Assembly (NCBI RefSeq): GCF_000485595.1
Contig: NW_014577447.1
Span: 82,066-142,378, forward strand
Length of the DNA: 60,313 bases
Direction of reading: 5' to 3'
Origin: Priapulus caudatus
Taxonomy: Eukaryota > Priapulida > Priapulimorpha > Priapulimorphida > Priapulidae
The notes beneath the pieces were generated by a model. The model was not told the origin of the DNA. It searched no databases and saw only the letters and a program-made list of their open reading frames with translations. Shown piece by piece: positions 46,285-58,525 of this stretch. Position 1 is the first letter of the stretch, and every line of letters begins with the position of its first letter. The translations under genes and the position numbers were made by a program.

Positions 46285-48269
46285 CCGGCATCTAATCGAG
46301 ATCTTCGCGCAGGTTAGTCGCGCTCGCGTGCATGCTAATCACACGCAGATGGCAGCATGCATCACGTCAAGTAGGAAAGCGTTACGCTGGTTCATCCATC
46401 CCCCCTCCCCTACCCTTCGACAATTTAGCCAAATTAGATTGTAAATAACCGGATTTACCTAAATAAAATTAGAGAAAAAAATCTAAATATAGCCAACAAA
46501 CAAATTATTGCCCAGCTAAGAGTACCTGTTCTTAGAAATCGCTGTGGTGATGACAGACCGCAGTGCTCGACCGACTGCCAAGCACGTACACAACTCCTCG
46601 ATCAACGTTTCTCATGCTCTCTCGTTGTTTCCAGCATGGAAAGGAGTTCCACGTGCATAGACAGAAGCCAAGGTCTCGCGAGAGGAGCAGCAAACGCGAT
46701 TCGGCGCCCAGGCCTGCGCGCATCTGGCGAGCGACAATGCGGCGGCGTGGGGCGGGGGGGGGGGGGGGGGGGGTGAAGCTGCGCAGTAGAGCTCCAGCCA
46801 GGCTTAATCTTGCTCCCCTCTCCCCCGAGGCCATGCTTCCTCGTCCGCTCTTTGCCGCCGCGTCTGCGAGCGCGAATCTTGCCGATTTAGGTCGCATGGC
46901 GGGTGGCGGCGTGGTCGAAGGCAGTGCGTGTGGTGCTAACGGAGAAGGGGGGGAAGAGCTCTCTGATAGCTTAACAAAAGTATTTAGTGTGAAGATTGTG
47001 TAATACATTGTGACTTGTACGTAACGTGTGGAGACCATGGACGCCACGGCGGATTGACGGAGCCATAGTGTTCAGTTCTGGATCACGTTTTTCTTAATTT
47101 TGTTGCGTCCTTGGTGGTACTGTAGCGTGCACCCTGCAGAGGTGTGATCCATTGTTGCAAAATGTCCAACGTTTGTAATGATTGTTTATGAAGTGAAAAT
47201 AAATGTCCTTTTGTAAGTAATCTAAACACGAGGTTCTCGTTGGATTCGTTGCTTGATCATTTTCACGATAAGTGATAGGATTTATTTTGGGCTGAGACCC
47301 ATGTGGGAAAAATAGGTGATGTTATCGCTAAAGTCTGAAAGGCTACAGAAATTCTCAGTGAAGCCTATTTGCTTCTATTGGTTTAGCCCACCAGACATTA
47401 AACGAATGCTTACAACATAGTATTTGTAGCTGTAGTAAATGTTATATAGTTATATAAAATATATTAAAATGTAGTTACACAATAAATAATGTTAAACGTA
47501 ATTGTATATTTGTAGACGTACTGAATGATATATTCTGATGAACATTGTGGAAATTTGAGTTGTTGCATTTAGAAAAATTATTCGAAAATTACATATACAA
47601 TTTGAATTTGAATTATTTTTCGAAACACTTTATTGAAATGACACCACTAAAATAAGACATTGCTATACACATCAGCCTTTCTGTTCATTCGTATTACGTA
47701 ATCGAATGATACCATTCTTTATATATACATTTGAAATGTTTTATATACATTTTGTACACCGTACTCCTGTATTTTTAACAAGAGAAAAGCGGGACTTGTT
47801 CACCTACAACATGCAGCTCTTCATGTATAATGCGCGCTCGTCCATCACAGAACGAGAGTCAGAGCCGGATTCTTTAATTGGTTACTATAATATCTATATA
47901 ATCTCTATGTCGTGTATTACTGGTAGAAATAGCGCCTTGTAAAATATTATATAGAATTATGTTCTTGACATGAGCCCATTATGTTCGATAATCATCATCT
48001 GTTAAATTGCGATTTGCTTTGTCATTGTTGAGATACCATAAACACTGCAGAATTTGAACAAAGCTGTGATTTTAATATTTAACAGTCATTTTCGCTCTCA
48101 CACACGCCAGCACGCACGCACACATATCCATTCATAACACTTGCCACATATACATACGCGGACACGCCACGAATTTATGCAATAGCGGTATCCACTGAAA
48201 ATGTTTTCATGTCGCTAACGCATAAATACATACATTTATATACATTTATATATACATGTAGTAATGATC
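46285..48269. other. Convergent spacer between CTNNBL1 and the zinc-finger gene
   Basis: A GC-rich island at about 46620-46950 contains a run of 20 G (46754-46773) and open frames on both strands of 146 and 171 codons. Neither has recognisable domains. 47040-48270 is AT-rich with nothing else seen. Confidence 0.6.
46462..46467 (+). terminator. Candidate polyadenylation signal of CTNNBL1
   Basis: AATAAA 178 bases downstream of the CTNNBL1 stop. A second AATAAA is near 47200. Confidence 0.5.
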
Positions 48270-48815
48270 CAATCAACGCGAACAACCCGTTCCGTTTGCG
48301 CGTTTGGTGTTTCTTGGTGCACATTAGTTGATCCATGTGCTCCGTTCCATGTTCCGTGCGCACGTTTGCTGCTCCATGTGTTCCATGCTTCGGGCATGCG
48401 TTACGTGTACCATGCGCGCGGATCCTGTTCCATGCCTGCCTTTACTGTCCTGTGCGTTCCCTGTTTCATGCACGCGTTCCCTGTTACACGCGTTTACTGT
48501 TCCGTGCGTTCACTGCTCCATGCGTACTCTGTTCCACGCACGCGACGCCTTTTGCATGCGTGCGTTCACTGTCCCATGCGTGCGTTCACTGCCACGTGCG
48601 TTCCCTGTTTCTTGGGCGCGGTCTCTGCTCCATGCGCGCGTTCACTCTTTCGTGTTCCATACGACAACTCGTTATTCCACATACGAGGTGTTGGGTGGGT
48701 GGTTGAAGGGCTGGCGGCCTGTTTAGTGCGTTCAATGTTCCATGCGTTTGCCGTTCCGTGTGTTCACTGTTCTGTGCGTTCAATGTTCCGTGCGTTCAAT
48801 GTTTCGTGCGTTCAC
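48270..48815. repeat. Irregular minisatellite adjoining the zinc-finger gene stop codon
   Basis: Variants of GTTCCATGCGTGCGTTCACT recur from about 48300 almost to the stop codon (48817-48819), so the start of the 3' UTR of the zinc-finger gene is probably repeat-derived. An interruption lies around 48655-48720. Open frames here are by-products. Confidence 0.75.
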
Positions 48816-48816
48816 G

Positions 48817-51800
48817 TCAGGCGTTGTTCAGCACGACAGCGCCCGCCGTCTGCTCGTCTGCGTTGTCGTTGTCCGTGACGAGGAACGCGATGCCGTTCAT
48901 CTTGTCGCCGCCGCCGCCGGCCGCCGTGTCCGTGCTGCTCACTCCTGCCGAGCTGGTCGTGTCGAGACTGTCGACGTCGTCGCTGCACGTCGACGTGTCC
49001 AGCGCCGACGACTCCAGCGCCTCCGCGTCGTCGTCGTTCGAGCACTCGCTGCTGCAGTTGCCCAGCGGCGAGAGGGTGGCGCCACAGTCAGACGGCGCGC
49101 GAGACTCCAGCGCCCTGCTCGCCGCATCGTCGACTCGTGGCGCCGTCTGGTGGCCGACGACGACGTCGATGCCGTGCGACTTCTTCATGTGCCGCTGGTA
49201 GTTACGCTTCAGCGCGAACGTCTCGTTGCAGACGTGGCAGACGGCTTCCGCCGGAAGGTCGTGCGCCGTCTTCAAGTGCTGCCACAGCGCGGCCGTGTCG
49301 GCGAACTGCGCCCCGCAGGTGGCGCACGCGCCGCGCGCTGCGTCGCGGAAGTGCGACTGTATGTGGCTCTTCACGTGGTTCTTGCGCGCGAACATCTTGC
49401 CGCACTGCGGGCACATGAACGGCCGGCGGCCCGCGTGCGACTTCATGTGCGTCTTGCGGTTCTCCTTGCGCGCAAAGCACTTCTTGCAGATCGGACACTC
49501 GTACGGTTTCTCGCCGCTGTGCGAGCGCAGGTGGATCGTCAGGTTGCGAGCTAGCGCGAACTCCTTGCCGCACGTCGGGCAGCGGCACGGCGCGCAGCGC
49601 GCCGCGTGCAGCTTTGCGTGGCCCTGCAGGTTGCTGAGGCACGGGAACTCGCGGTCGCAGTCGCCGCACGCGTACGTCGTCTTGCGGCGCGACGACTGCA
49701 GCTCGCCCATCGAGTGCGTCTCGAAGAAGTGCTGTCGCATGTCGGCCGAGTGCGCGAACTCGAGCGTGCACAGCGAGCACTTGTAGGCGATGCTGCCGGC
49801 GGCGCGGTGGATCTTCATGTGGTTGTCGATGCTGTTCTCGTTGCTAAACGTGCGCCCGCAGTCGGGACACTCGAACTCCCGCTTCGCATCCGGCGAGTGT
49901 TTCTCCGGCGGCGGCGGCAGCGACGCCATGATGTTTTTCGGGCTGAGCGTCGTCAGCGGCGTCTTGCGGCTGGGACTGCGTGGCGCGTCGGCAGACGACT
50001 TGCTGCCTGGTCGGTCTTGCTGCTGCTCCCCGGAGCCGGAACCTCTACTGCTCGGCCGGTCCGCGCGCGTTCGCTTCCTGCTCGTCTTCTCGGAGAACAT
50101 GCCGCCTCCCTTGCTGCCGGGGCGGTCGGGGAACACAGCGCCACCTACGCCGCCGTTGTGCGGACTCAGTCGGCTCGGCTCGCCCGGCGACACCTGCTGC
50201 AGTACCTGTATCAGCTGCGAGGTGGCGCTGCTGTCGTTGTCGGGACTTGGTACGGGAAACGCGCCTCCGCCGGTGGCGCCGCTCTCTCCACCGTAGGGCG
50301 TCTTCGCGTAGTTGTGCTCGAGCACGTGGTTCTCCATCTCCGAGCGGAAGAAGAACTTCTGCGTACACTTGCTGCACTCGTACGGCTTCGGCGCCGTCGT
50401 GTGATCGACGACGTGCGCCTGGACGGCGGCCGACGTCGCGAAGACGGCGCTGCATGCGGGACAGGCGAATCCCGCGCAGCCGGCGTACGTGTGCTCAATG
50501 AGGTGGCACTGCAGCTTCGCCGGCGAGTCGTACACCTGCAGGCAGAGGCGGCACGCGTGCGCCGTGCCCTCGGTGACGACGTGCGTGATCACGTGCAGCT
50601 TGATGGCTTCCTCGCTCGCGAACGCCTCCTGACACTTGATGCACTGGTACATGTGCTGCTTGTGCGTTGGCTCGTGCTCGCGCAGCTCGGCGGCGCTCTC
50701 AAACTTCACGCCGCACTCCTTACAGCGCGGCTTGCTGGCCGCTGGGGGCGCCACCACCGCCGCCGCCGCAACCGCCGATGGTGGCTCCTCCTTGCGGGTC
50801 ATCGCGTCGTAGCAGACGCCACAGGCGGTGATCTGCGTCGTGTTGGCTCCGGGCACCAGCTGCACGACGACGTCGTGCGAGGCGTCGGGTGCGCAGGGTA
50901 CCTTGCACAGGTAGCAGTGCGTCTGCGCGGCGGCGGCGGGCGCCGGCGGGGGCGGCGGCGTCGGCGGCTGAGCGCCGTAGTGAAAGCTGCCGTGCGCCTG
51001 CAGCTCGAGCATTGACGTCAGCGTCTGTCGGCAGACGATGCACTGCACCATCGAGCCGTCGGTGCCGTGCGCGCGGCTGTGCTCGTAGAACTCCTCCTCC
51101 GTCGCGACGGCCTCCTTGCAGTGCACGCACGCGTCGCCCCGCACGACCTTGCAGTGCTGCAGCTTGTGTTCGGCCAGCTCTGGTATAGAGTGCAGCACCT
51201 GCGCAAGATAGCAGACGAATCGTGACGCCGGTGCGAAGATGGAGGTGTTTTCTTTTGGGGGATTTTGTATTTGTTCGCGTCGGGGGAGAATTAGAAGGGT
51301 TCGAACAAGCATGCGAATTTCTGAGACAGTATGTATCTACATTACTTTTCGCTCTGCCACAGACGTCCACAGGGTGAGGGTACCATGTTGGCATAACTAT
51401 CACAATGTGGCTGGAATGCGTATGATTAATCCACCGGAATCCAGACTTAATAATATTAGATCAGTTCAGGCAATTTTTATAAAAACGCCCCCGTGAAGCG
51501 GATTGGTGGATTGTGGTAAAAGTGATCATTGATAAGTTGGACTGTCCTCATTGACACTTACAACTTGACATGATCGTCAGCTATACTGAGTAAACAGCTC
51601 CCTAATCAGATCGCTAATAATTTTTATGTCCGAAAATGTCGAGGATCAAATCTACACCAACAAAATGCCTGCTGTAACAGGCTGTGCTCTATCTGATAGA
51701 ATCAAACTGTGTCATGGGTTAATGTGTGTATGTGAGTGTGGTTGTACGTGTGCGTGCGTGTGTGCGTGTGTGGGTGTGCGTGCGTGCATGCATGGTTGTG

Positions 51801-54800
51801 CGTGCGTGCGTGCGCGTGTATTTGCGTGTGCTTGTGAGTGAGTTTCTTGAGAGGCGCCATCCAGTGATGAGCGCCGCCTTTGGGCGAGGTGGTCGCCTTC
51901 TGCGTACCTTGTCGCAAATGTTGCACTTCTGCGGCCCGGTCGCCTGCATCGGGTCCGAGGCCGCGATGGGGCTGGCAGCCTTCGCAGGGGGCGCTGCGAT
52001 GCTGTGCATCTCCAGGCGGTGCTCCTGCAGCTGTTCCGACTTGGCGAACGTGATGTCACAGATATTGCACTTGATCACCGATCGCTTCTCGGTCGCCGGC
52101 TTGCTCGCTGACGACGCAGACGACTATGAACAAAACAACGGCACTGTAAGAGAGGCTCACTGTCGTAGAGGCAACGTCACGTATCTGCTGCTACTACTAT
52201 ACTATTAGCTATATGTTTCTTCAATGGGGAGGCACCTATTTGTATTGCCTATCGAATATATTATTCGGGAATCTTACGACATCGGTATCATTTGTGATCG
52301 CTCTACGTTTGGTCAAAGCTACGTATCATAATGAAAAAAAGTTTAAAAATAAAAGTAAACGAAAACCAAAGTAAATCAAATGATTTTATTACGGAATTTT
52401 ACGGTACATCAGCCCTTCGCCCATTTTTTAAAGATATATAAAGTATGTCAACATTAAGTATTACAGTAACGGTAATCTTTGCAGTTCGTACGCCTTCTCT
52501 CACGCAAATCAATACTGATATTTTATCATCATAATATTGCAATATAGGTACCTTTGTAGTTCGGTGACTTGCTCTGGCCGCAGCACTGTGCTTCTGCTCC
52601 GTGTGTTTGTCTAGTAGGAATTCGACGTGGAAGGCTTCGTCACACAAACGGCATGCAAATTGCTTCTGGTGAGTTGTAATGTGCAACTGAAGTTCGATTT
52701 CACTGCTAAATCCTTCCTGACAGAACAGGCACCTGGAAACAATGCGCGTTTCGAAGCTTTAGAAGGTCATCATTTCCAACATATGCATAAAGGCCATGGC
52801 GGGTATAGGTTGCTAGGAGACGTTCTCGGCATTGACCGGGTAAAATTGATAGCATGGCATTAGTTAGCATTTGTGATGGAAGGTATGGCAGCGTGTCATA
52901 TGCACATGAGATATAGTGGTGCGCCATTGTGAGGGGAAAGTATGGCTTGACTGCCATTTGTATAATAAAGTTTAAAACTAAAATTTACAACACATACGGA
53001 ATAATAACAGGGCCGTAGCAAGGTAAGGGGGCAGCTGCCCTCATAGAAATGTAGATACAATACGTGGTCAATAGCGGTCACGAAGAAAGCTTTTCAGAAC
53101 ACACCCTAATAGAGATAGAGATGTATATTCATGTACTCCTGACTTTTCAATCGACATGACGTCTGTATATTATCAAGAGTCCATAATAGACAATTCTATT
53201 ATTGAATTTTCTATTATAGACTCGTGATATTTATAACAGCTATGAATTGTTTCTTGCATGAAAATATTTCTAAAGGCACACACACGCGCACGCATGGAAA
53301 TATTAGAACAGTATTCTTGGGCTTGAGTTGGGCTTTACTTATACAAATGAAAAGAGGCTCATCGTCGTGAGATTCTCTGCTAGTAGTTCTAGAACTAAAT
53401 TTCTATAGCCCTTCGCTCTGCCATAGGCCTGTGGCACTCGGCGTGCAGAGCGAAGGGCTATAGTTCTAGAGCTAGTCTGCTAGCAGATGTCTCGATTCGG
53501 AGGAAAGGCATGACAGTTGTGACTTCTTTATTGTAGCATTATGCACTGCACTTTATGGTAGGGAGGTTATTCGTGTGAGACGCAAGGGAGAGTTATGTTA
53601 TTTGTAGCGTTGCAGCAGAGGAAATGTCACAGACACGAACAAAGTGCGTCTAATAATAGTAATTAACAATAAGAAGAAGAAGAAGAATAACAAGAAATAA
53701 GAAGAACGAGATGAATATGAAGATGATGAAGAAGAAGAAGAAGAAGAAGAAGAAGAAGAAAAAAAATAATTACTAATAATAATAATATTCACTATGTGAA
53801 ATAAGTGGGGTGGGAACCTATATGTTTATCAAACTCGTCGTAATAATGACTCATCGTAAGAAACCGTTACAAACAGTTAGAAATAATCACATTGATATAT
53901 AATCTCTAGAGGGTTATTGGAAGAATGAGTATTGGATTCGTACCCACTGGGAGCAATGAAATTGAAAAATATTACCAGACGTTGGGTTGCCTGCTATTAC
54001 TGTGGCACGTGGTGATCTTAAGATCTCAAATGTTTACTTATAAATCCGTATGTAGGGTCTTTGTTTCTGGCAGTAACGTACCTGTAAGGTTTGCCCTTTC
54101 TAAGGTGCGTAACCTTCACGTGTAGCTGCCACTCCATCTCCGAGCGAAACAGAGTACGGCAACTCGTACACTTGAACAGCTTGCATTCGTTGCTGTGCTT
54201 CACGGCAAAGTGAACCTGTATTGTCACCTTGGAATCAAAGATTTCTTGGCACAGGGAGCACCTGGAAAGCAGCAGAGGCAAACGCGATTAGCTTGTATAT
54301 GCGTCAATACATTGTAGTATGACGAATTTACAATACTATTGCAAGATCTTCGACAATCTACGCGCCACGTGTAACCCATACCTACGCATGTAACTGTAGC
54401 TCGCTGCTTGCATGCAAATGCCTACCTGAAAATGTGTCTACCTTTGTAACCATTAGAGGATAGCGGGTAGGTAGTAACTACCTACCCGCTATCCTCTCCA
54501 CCTGTGAGCGTAGCTGCAAGACCATCTACCGGGAAACCTACCTGCTAGGTCATTCACCTGTGAAGGCAGTTGCAAGACCACCTACCTAGAAACCTACCCT
54601 CTAGCCTATCCCCCGAACCGTACCGTATAAGCATCTATTCGATCTTTATTATCGACCTATGCTACCTCTATACGCGCACATGTAGTTAAAGCCTATGCGA
54701 ACGCTAATAACCCGAGTAATGTTTAGCTATGTTATTTTTCAACTATATGCATTGGTAAAAAAAATTATTAAACACTAAACGTATTTTTAACACGATTTTG

Positions 54801-57800
54801 TAAAGAAACTGTGAAAAACGCGTGTCGTGTGACGTCACATGGATGACGTAGTTTTGGGAAGTCTCGATTTCTCGAAACACGAGTGAGCTCGCGGGGACAT
54901 TGTGCAGTAGACCGCGTCTATAGTATGCGCACCTGTAGAGGTGATGGGCGTGGATGTCCATGAGATGCTTCTGCAGTTCGTCGGGCTTCAGAAACAGCTT
55001 GACGCAGCTCTGACAGCCGTACTCGGTCGTCGACGACATGTAGTGCGTCAGCACGTGACCGTCGAGCTGATCCTCGGCGGGGAACACCTGCTCGCAGTGC
55101 GGGCAGTGGAACGCCGCCGCCCCGGAGTCGAGGTGCGACTTCTGGTGGTCGCGGAACGCCTGAAAGTCCGGCAGCGCCGCGTCGCACTGGTTGCACATGA
55201 ACACGGTCGGCGACTTGAGCGTGTCGCTGGGACTCTTGCACGGGTTGGCCACACTGCCGCCGCTGCTGCTGCTGTTGCTGCTGGCGGCGGCGGCGGCGGC
55301 GGCGGCGGTGGTAGCAGTGGTGGTAGGTGAGAGCAGAGACTTACTCGAAGCCGATCGGGTTTTCTCCAGGAGACTAGCTGACGTCGGCGTGAAACTGCTG
55401 TCGGCCCGCAGCCAGCCCGACGACGACGTCGCAGCGGCAGTCGACGGCGGGTTGTTCTTGCTGCGGCCGCTAGACGGAGCCGCAGCAGCGCCGCGACTTT
55501 CAGCCGGGGTGAGACGGTGCGGGGTTCTGCTGGCGGCGGGACTCACCTGCGCGCTGATCAACGACACAGCGGCCGGACTCACCTGAGACGCCGGAATCAA
55601 GATGGCGGGCGGCTTCGACATCCCGGCCGCGCTACCGCCGCTGCTGCCGGTCGCCGCCGTCGTCTGCTGCTTCTGCGGCGGCTGTTGCTGTTGTTGTTGG
55701 CCGGGCGACGCGTGCAGCAGCGCGACGTGCTTGCGAAGCATGTCCTTGTTCATGAAGCGCATGCCGCAGTACTTGCACTGCACGGTGTCGCGCGTGTGCG
55801 CTATCTCGATGTGCTCGTACAGATTGAACTCGCTCTGGTAGCGGCTGTTGCAGTACGGGCAAACGTAGACGCCGATGCCGACCATCGACGCCTCGCACTT
55901 CTTCACGTGCACGTCGTACTTCTCGCGGTTGAAGAACATGCGCTGGCACGTGTGGCACGTGAGCATCTTGCCGTCGCGTTCGCGACTCTTGCTCGAGTTC
56001 TTGCCGTGCGTCTTGTGATAGTGTATGTAGACGCCGTCGAGGTTGCTGCAGCGCTTGCTGCACGTCGGACAGATGTTGACGCGATCCGGTCCGTGCTGCT
56101 CGCGTATGTGCGTCTCGAGCGACGTCTTGCCGGCGCACTGGGTATGGCAGTGCAAGCACTTGTAGTTGTTGACGCTGGCGGTGACCGCAGCCGCGGCTCC
56201 CGCGCCGCTAGCGTCGTGCGTTTTTGCGTGCAGCCTGAGCGCCGACGCGGTCCCGAACGTCGCCGGGCAGCGCGAGCAGCGGATACCAGGCGGCGGCGAC
56301 GAGGGCGACGATGACACTGTCGTCGTCGTCGTCTCCGCCGCACCGTCGGGGTGCTCGTGGCTAACGTGAGACGTGAGTGCGGCCGATGTTGCGTATTCTC
56401 GCTGGCAGATGAGGCATATGAATCGGACGCTGTCGTGGTTCTTCTCGTGAGCCTTGAGGTGATCGCGTCTGACGAAGGCCATGTCGCACTGCACGCACTG
56501 ATACTTCTTCTCACCTGAAACAAGCCACGACGTGTACGCGTGTGTGTTGGGGATCGCATGTGGGAGTGTGAGTGTGTGTGTGCACGCATCTCACCCGAGG
56601 CAACTATCGTTAGCATATGAAGTACGCCTGGAATCAAAACTAATATGGGGTCTACGTCATCTTGAAACTAACGTCACGTCTCGGCAACCAAGCTACATAG
56701 GTGTCTTCACACGTGATCATAATTTGAGAATGGTGTAGAAATGTGTAGAAAGGTGAGAATGCGTATTGGCGAACATGGCGATTCTAGACTGTTTTAGAGG
56801 CGAGCATACAGTTATTAATACCACGTTATTGTTGGTTTTTATTATACGCAGTTATAGTGATATGGCCTATTGGAGTTACTCTTATAAGTCCTCTTCTATA
56901 CTCATTAAATCGTTAAAAAAAATCAATAAATAGCTGTAAGCAGAGAATTTCCATTTGTTTTGTGAGCGGTAAACTCGCGTGTTTTTATTTCAAATATAGG
57001 ATATACGTGTGTTGAAATAAATCTGCTCATCCTAATCACAAACAAGTGCCGCGGAGCGACAGCGCTCATCTCACGTCTACTGCGGTGACTCTGTGGTGGA
57101 GTGGTGGGATTCTAGTAAACCCTGTTAGTACCAAATGTGTTCACATACGCGCCGAAACAGTGGAAAGCACAGGGATGGTATCAGGAACCTTCTCGAAGAA
57201 ATGTTCGTTGGGATCGTTATGAAAGTTGCCACGAGATGGCGCGTACGTTTATGTGTCTTAAGATTAAAGATGGAAGCTACCATCGTACGTAGTAGCAACA
57301 ACTAGTTGCAAGACAGAATAGGTAAGCACTCATCCATTTACCTACGCAAGCCTACAGGCTGAAATAAAGAGCTGCCATCTGTAACTAATTAACGCAGGCA
57401 AAAACTACACAGTACTATCACCACCACATGCACTGGCAGTGGCATAAGTTACATGTAACACACTGACAGTGCAGAATGCCATAGAAATTATACGATTTAA
57501 GGAGCATAAACATTCTTCAACCAAATTTAGCTTTTGAAATTTTATTGTGACATTGTAGCCTCATACGTCCAGGCATGTATAGATTCTACTAGCAAACCCG
57601 GCAGTCAAATTCTCTCTAACAGTAAACAAATCCATGTTTAACTCTCCTCTTGAGGGTCAAAAGATTATCCGACACTTACTCTTCGCATGTCAGCGAAAGT
57701 ACATTCGATGGTCCTTCAATAAAAGCTCAAACAATGGTAGGTCACGCTGAAACAAAAAAGTTTTTCAATCGCTCCGTCAGGACATGTCCTATGAAATGGT

Positions 57801-58489
57801 TCTAAATCTGCCCCTGTTCCCTTGACCCTTTGACTGCTGACCTCAATTTCGGCACATGATGCTTTTCTACCATCGGCCTTGCTATACACCGACTATCCAC
57901 GAGCCCCTAGGTCGCGCGTTTAGATTTAGTGCCGCAACGTCTTGCCATTCCCCTCCCTATTCACCTCTCAAGTTAAGGACCGGGAATGTTCCCTTCTTTC
58001 TCACCTCCTTGACCTTTATCCTTGACCCCAGCTTCGACATCAACTCGTTTTCATGGCATTAAACCCCCCCCACGTCCCTGATTTTTCGAATCCGTACGTC
58101 GAAAGCCTTTGATTTGTACCAACTGTTGACGACGCCACGACGCAACGGACGGACGCACAGGACGGACTCACGCCGGACGTAATACGTCAATCGCGATTCT
58201 AACAAGGTGCATCTGACTATGTCAGATGAGCTTAAAAATAACTGACGCCCCGTCCGAGATTTTTATCTACGTTGTATCACCTTATTTTCACGTAACAAAT
58301 TGGGTTTATTACACACACGTATGTCTAGTATGTACGGCCAGCCTACATTACTGCTCGACACGCGCTCTTGTGCGTAGGATAGTGCCATGCCTGCCCGCGA
58401 TGTCACACGTCGAGTAACATTGATGATGAATAAATGTAAATGTCTTCTATCCATTTATAATACGATCAAATATACACATTTATTTACTT

Positions 58490-58525
<36 letters not shown>

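Noticed and set aside
46532-47047. Open frames of 171 (minus) and 146 (plus) codons
   Set aside because: Low-complexity Pro/Ser/Arg or Gly runs in a GC island with no recognisable domain or supported splice pattern. Kept only as a finding.
49606-51015. 469-codon plus-strand open frame
   Set aside because: Shadow of the GC-rich zinc-finger exon on the other strand; Arg/Val-rich with no domain. The same holds for 55517-56314 and 7414-8003 on the plus strand.
53010-53045. hAT-like end (CAGGGCCGTAGC) in a zinc-finger gene intron
   Set aside because: No matching right end or duplication was found nearby, so it is too weak to list as an element.
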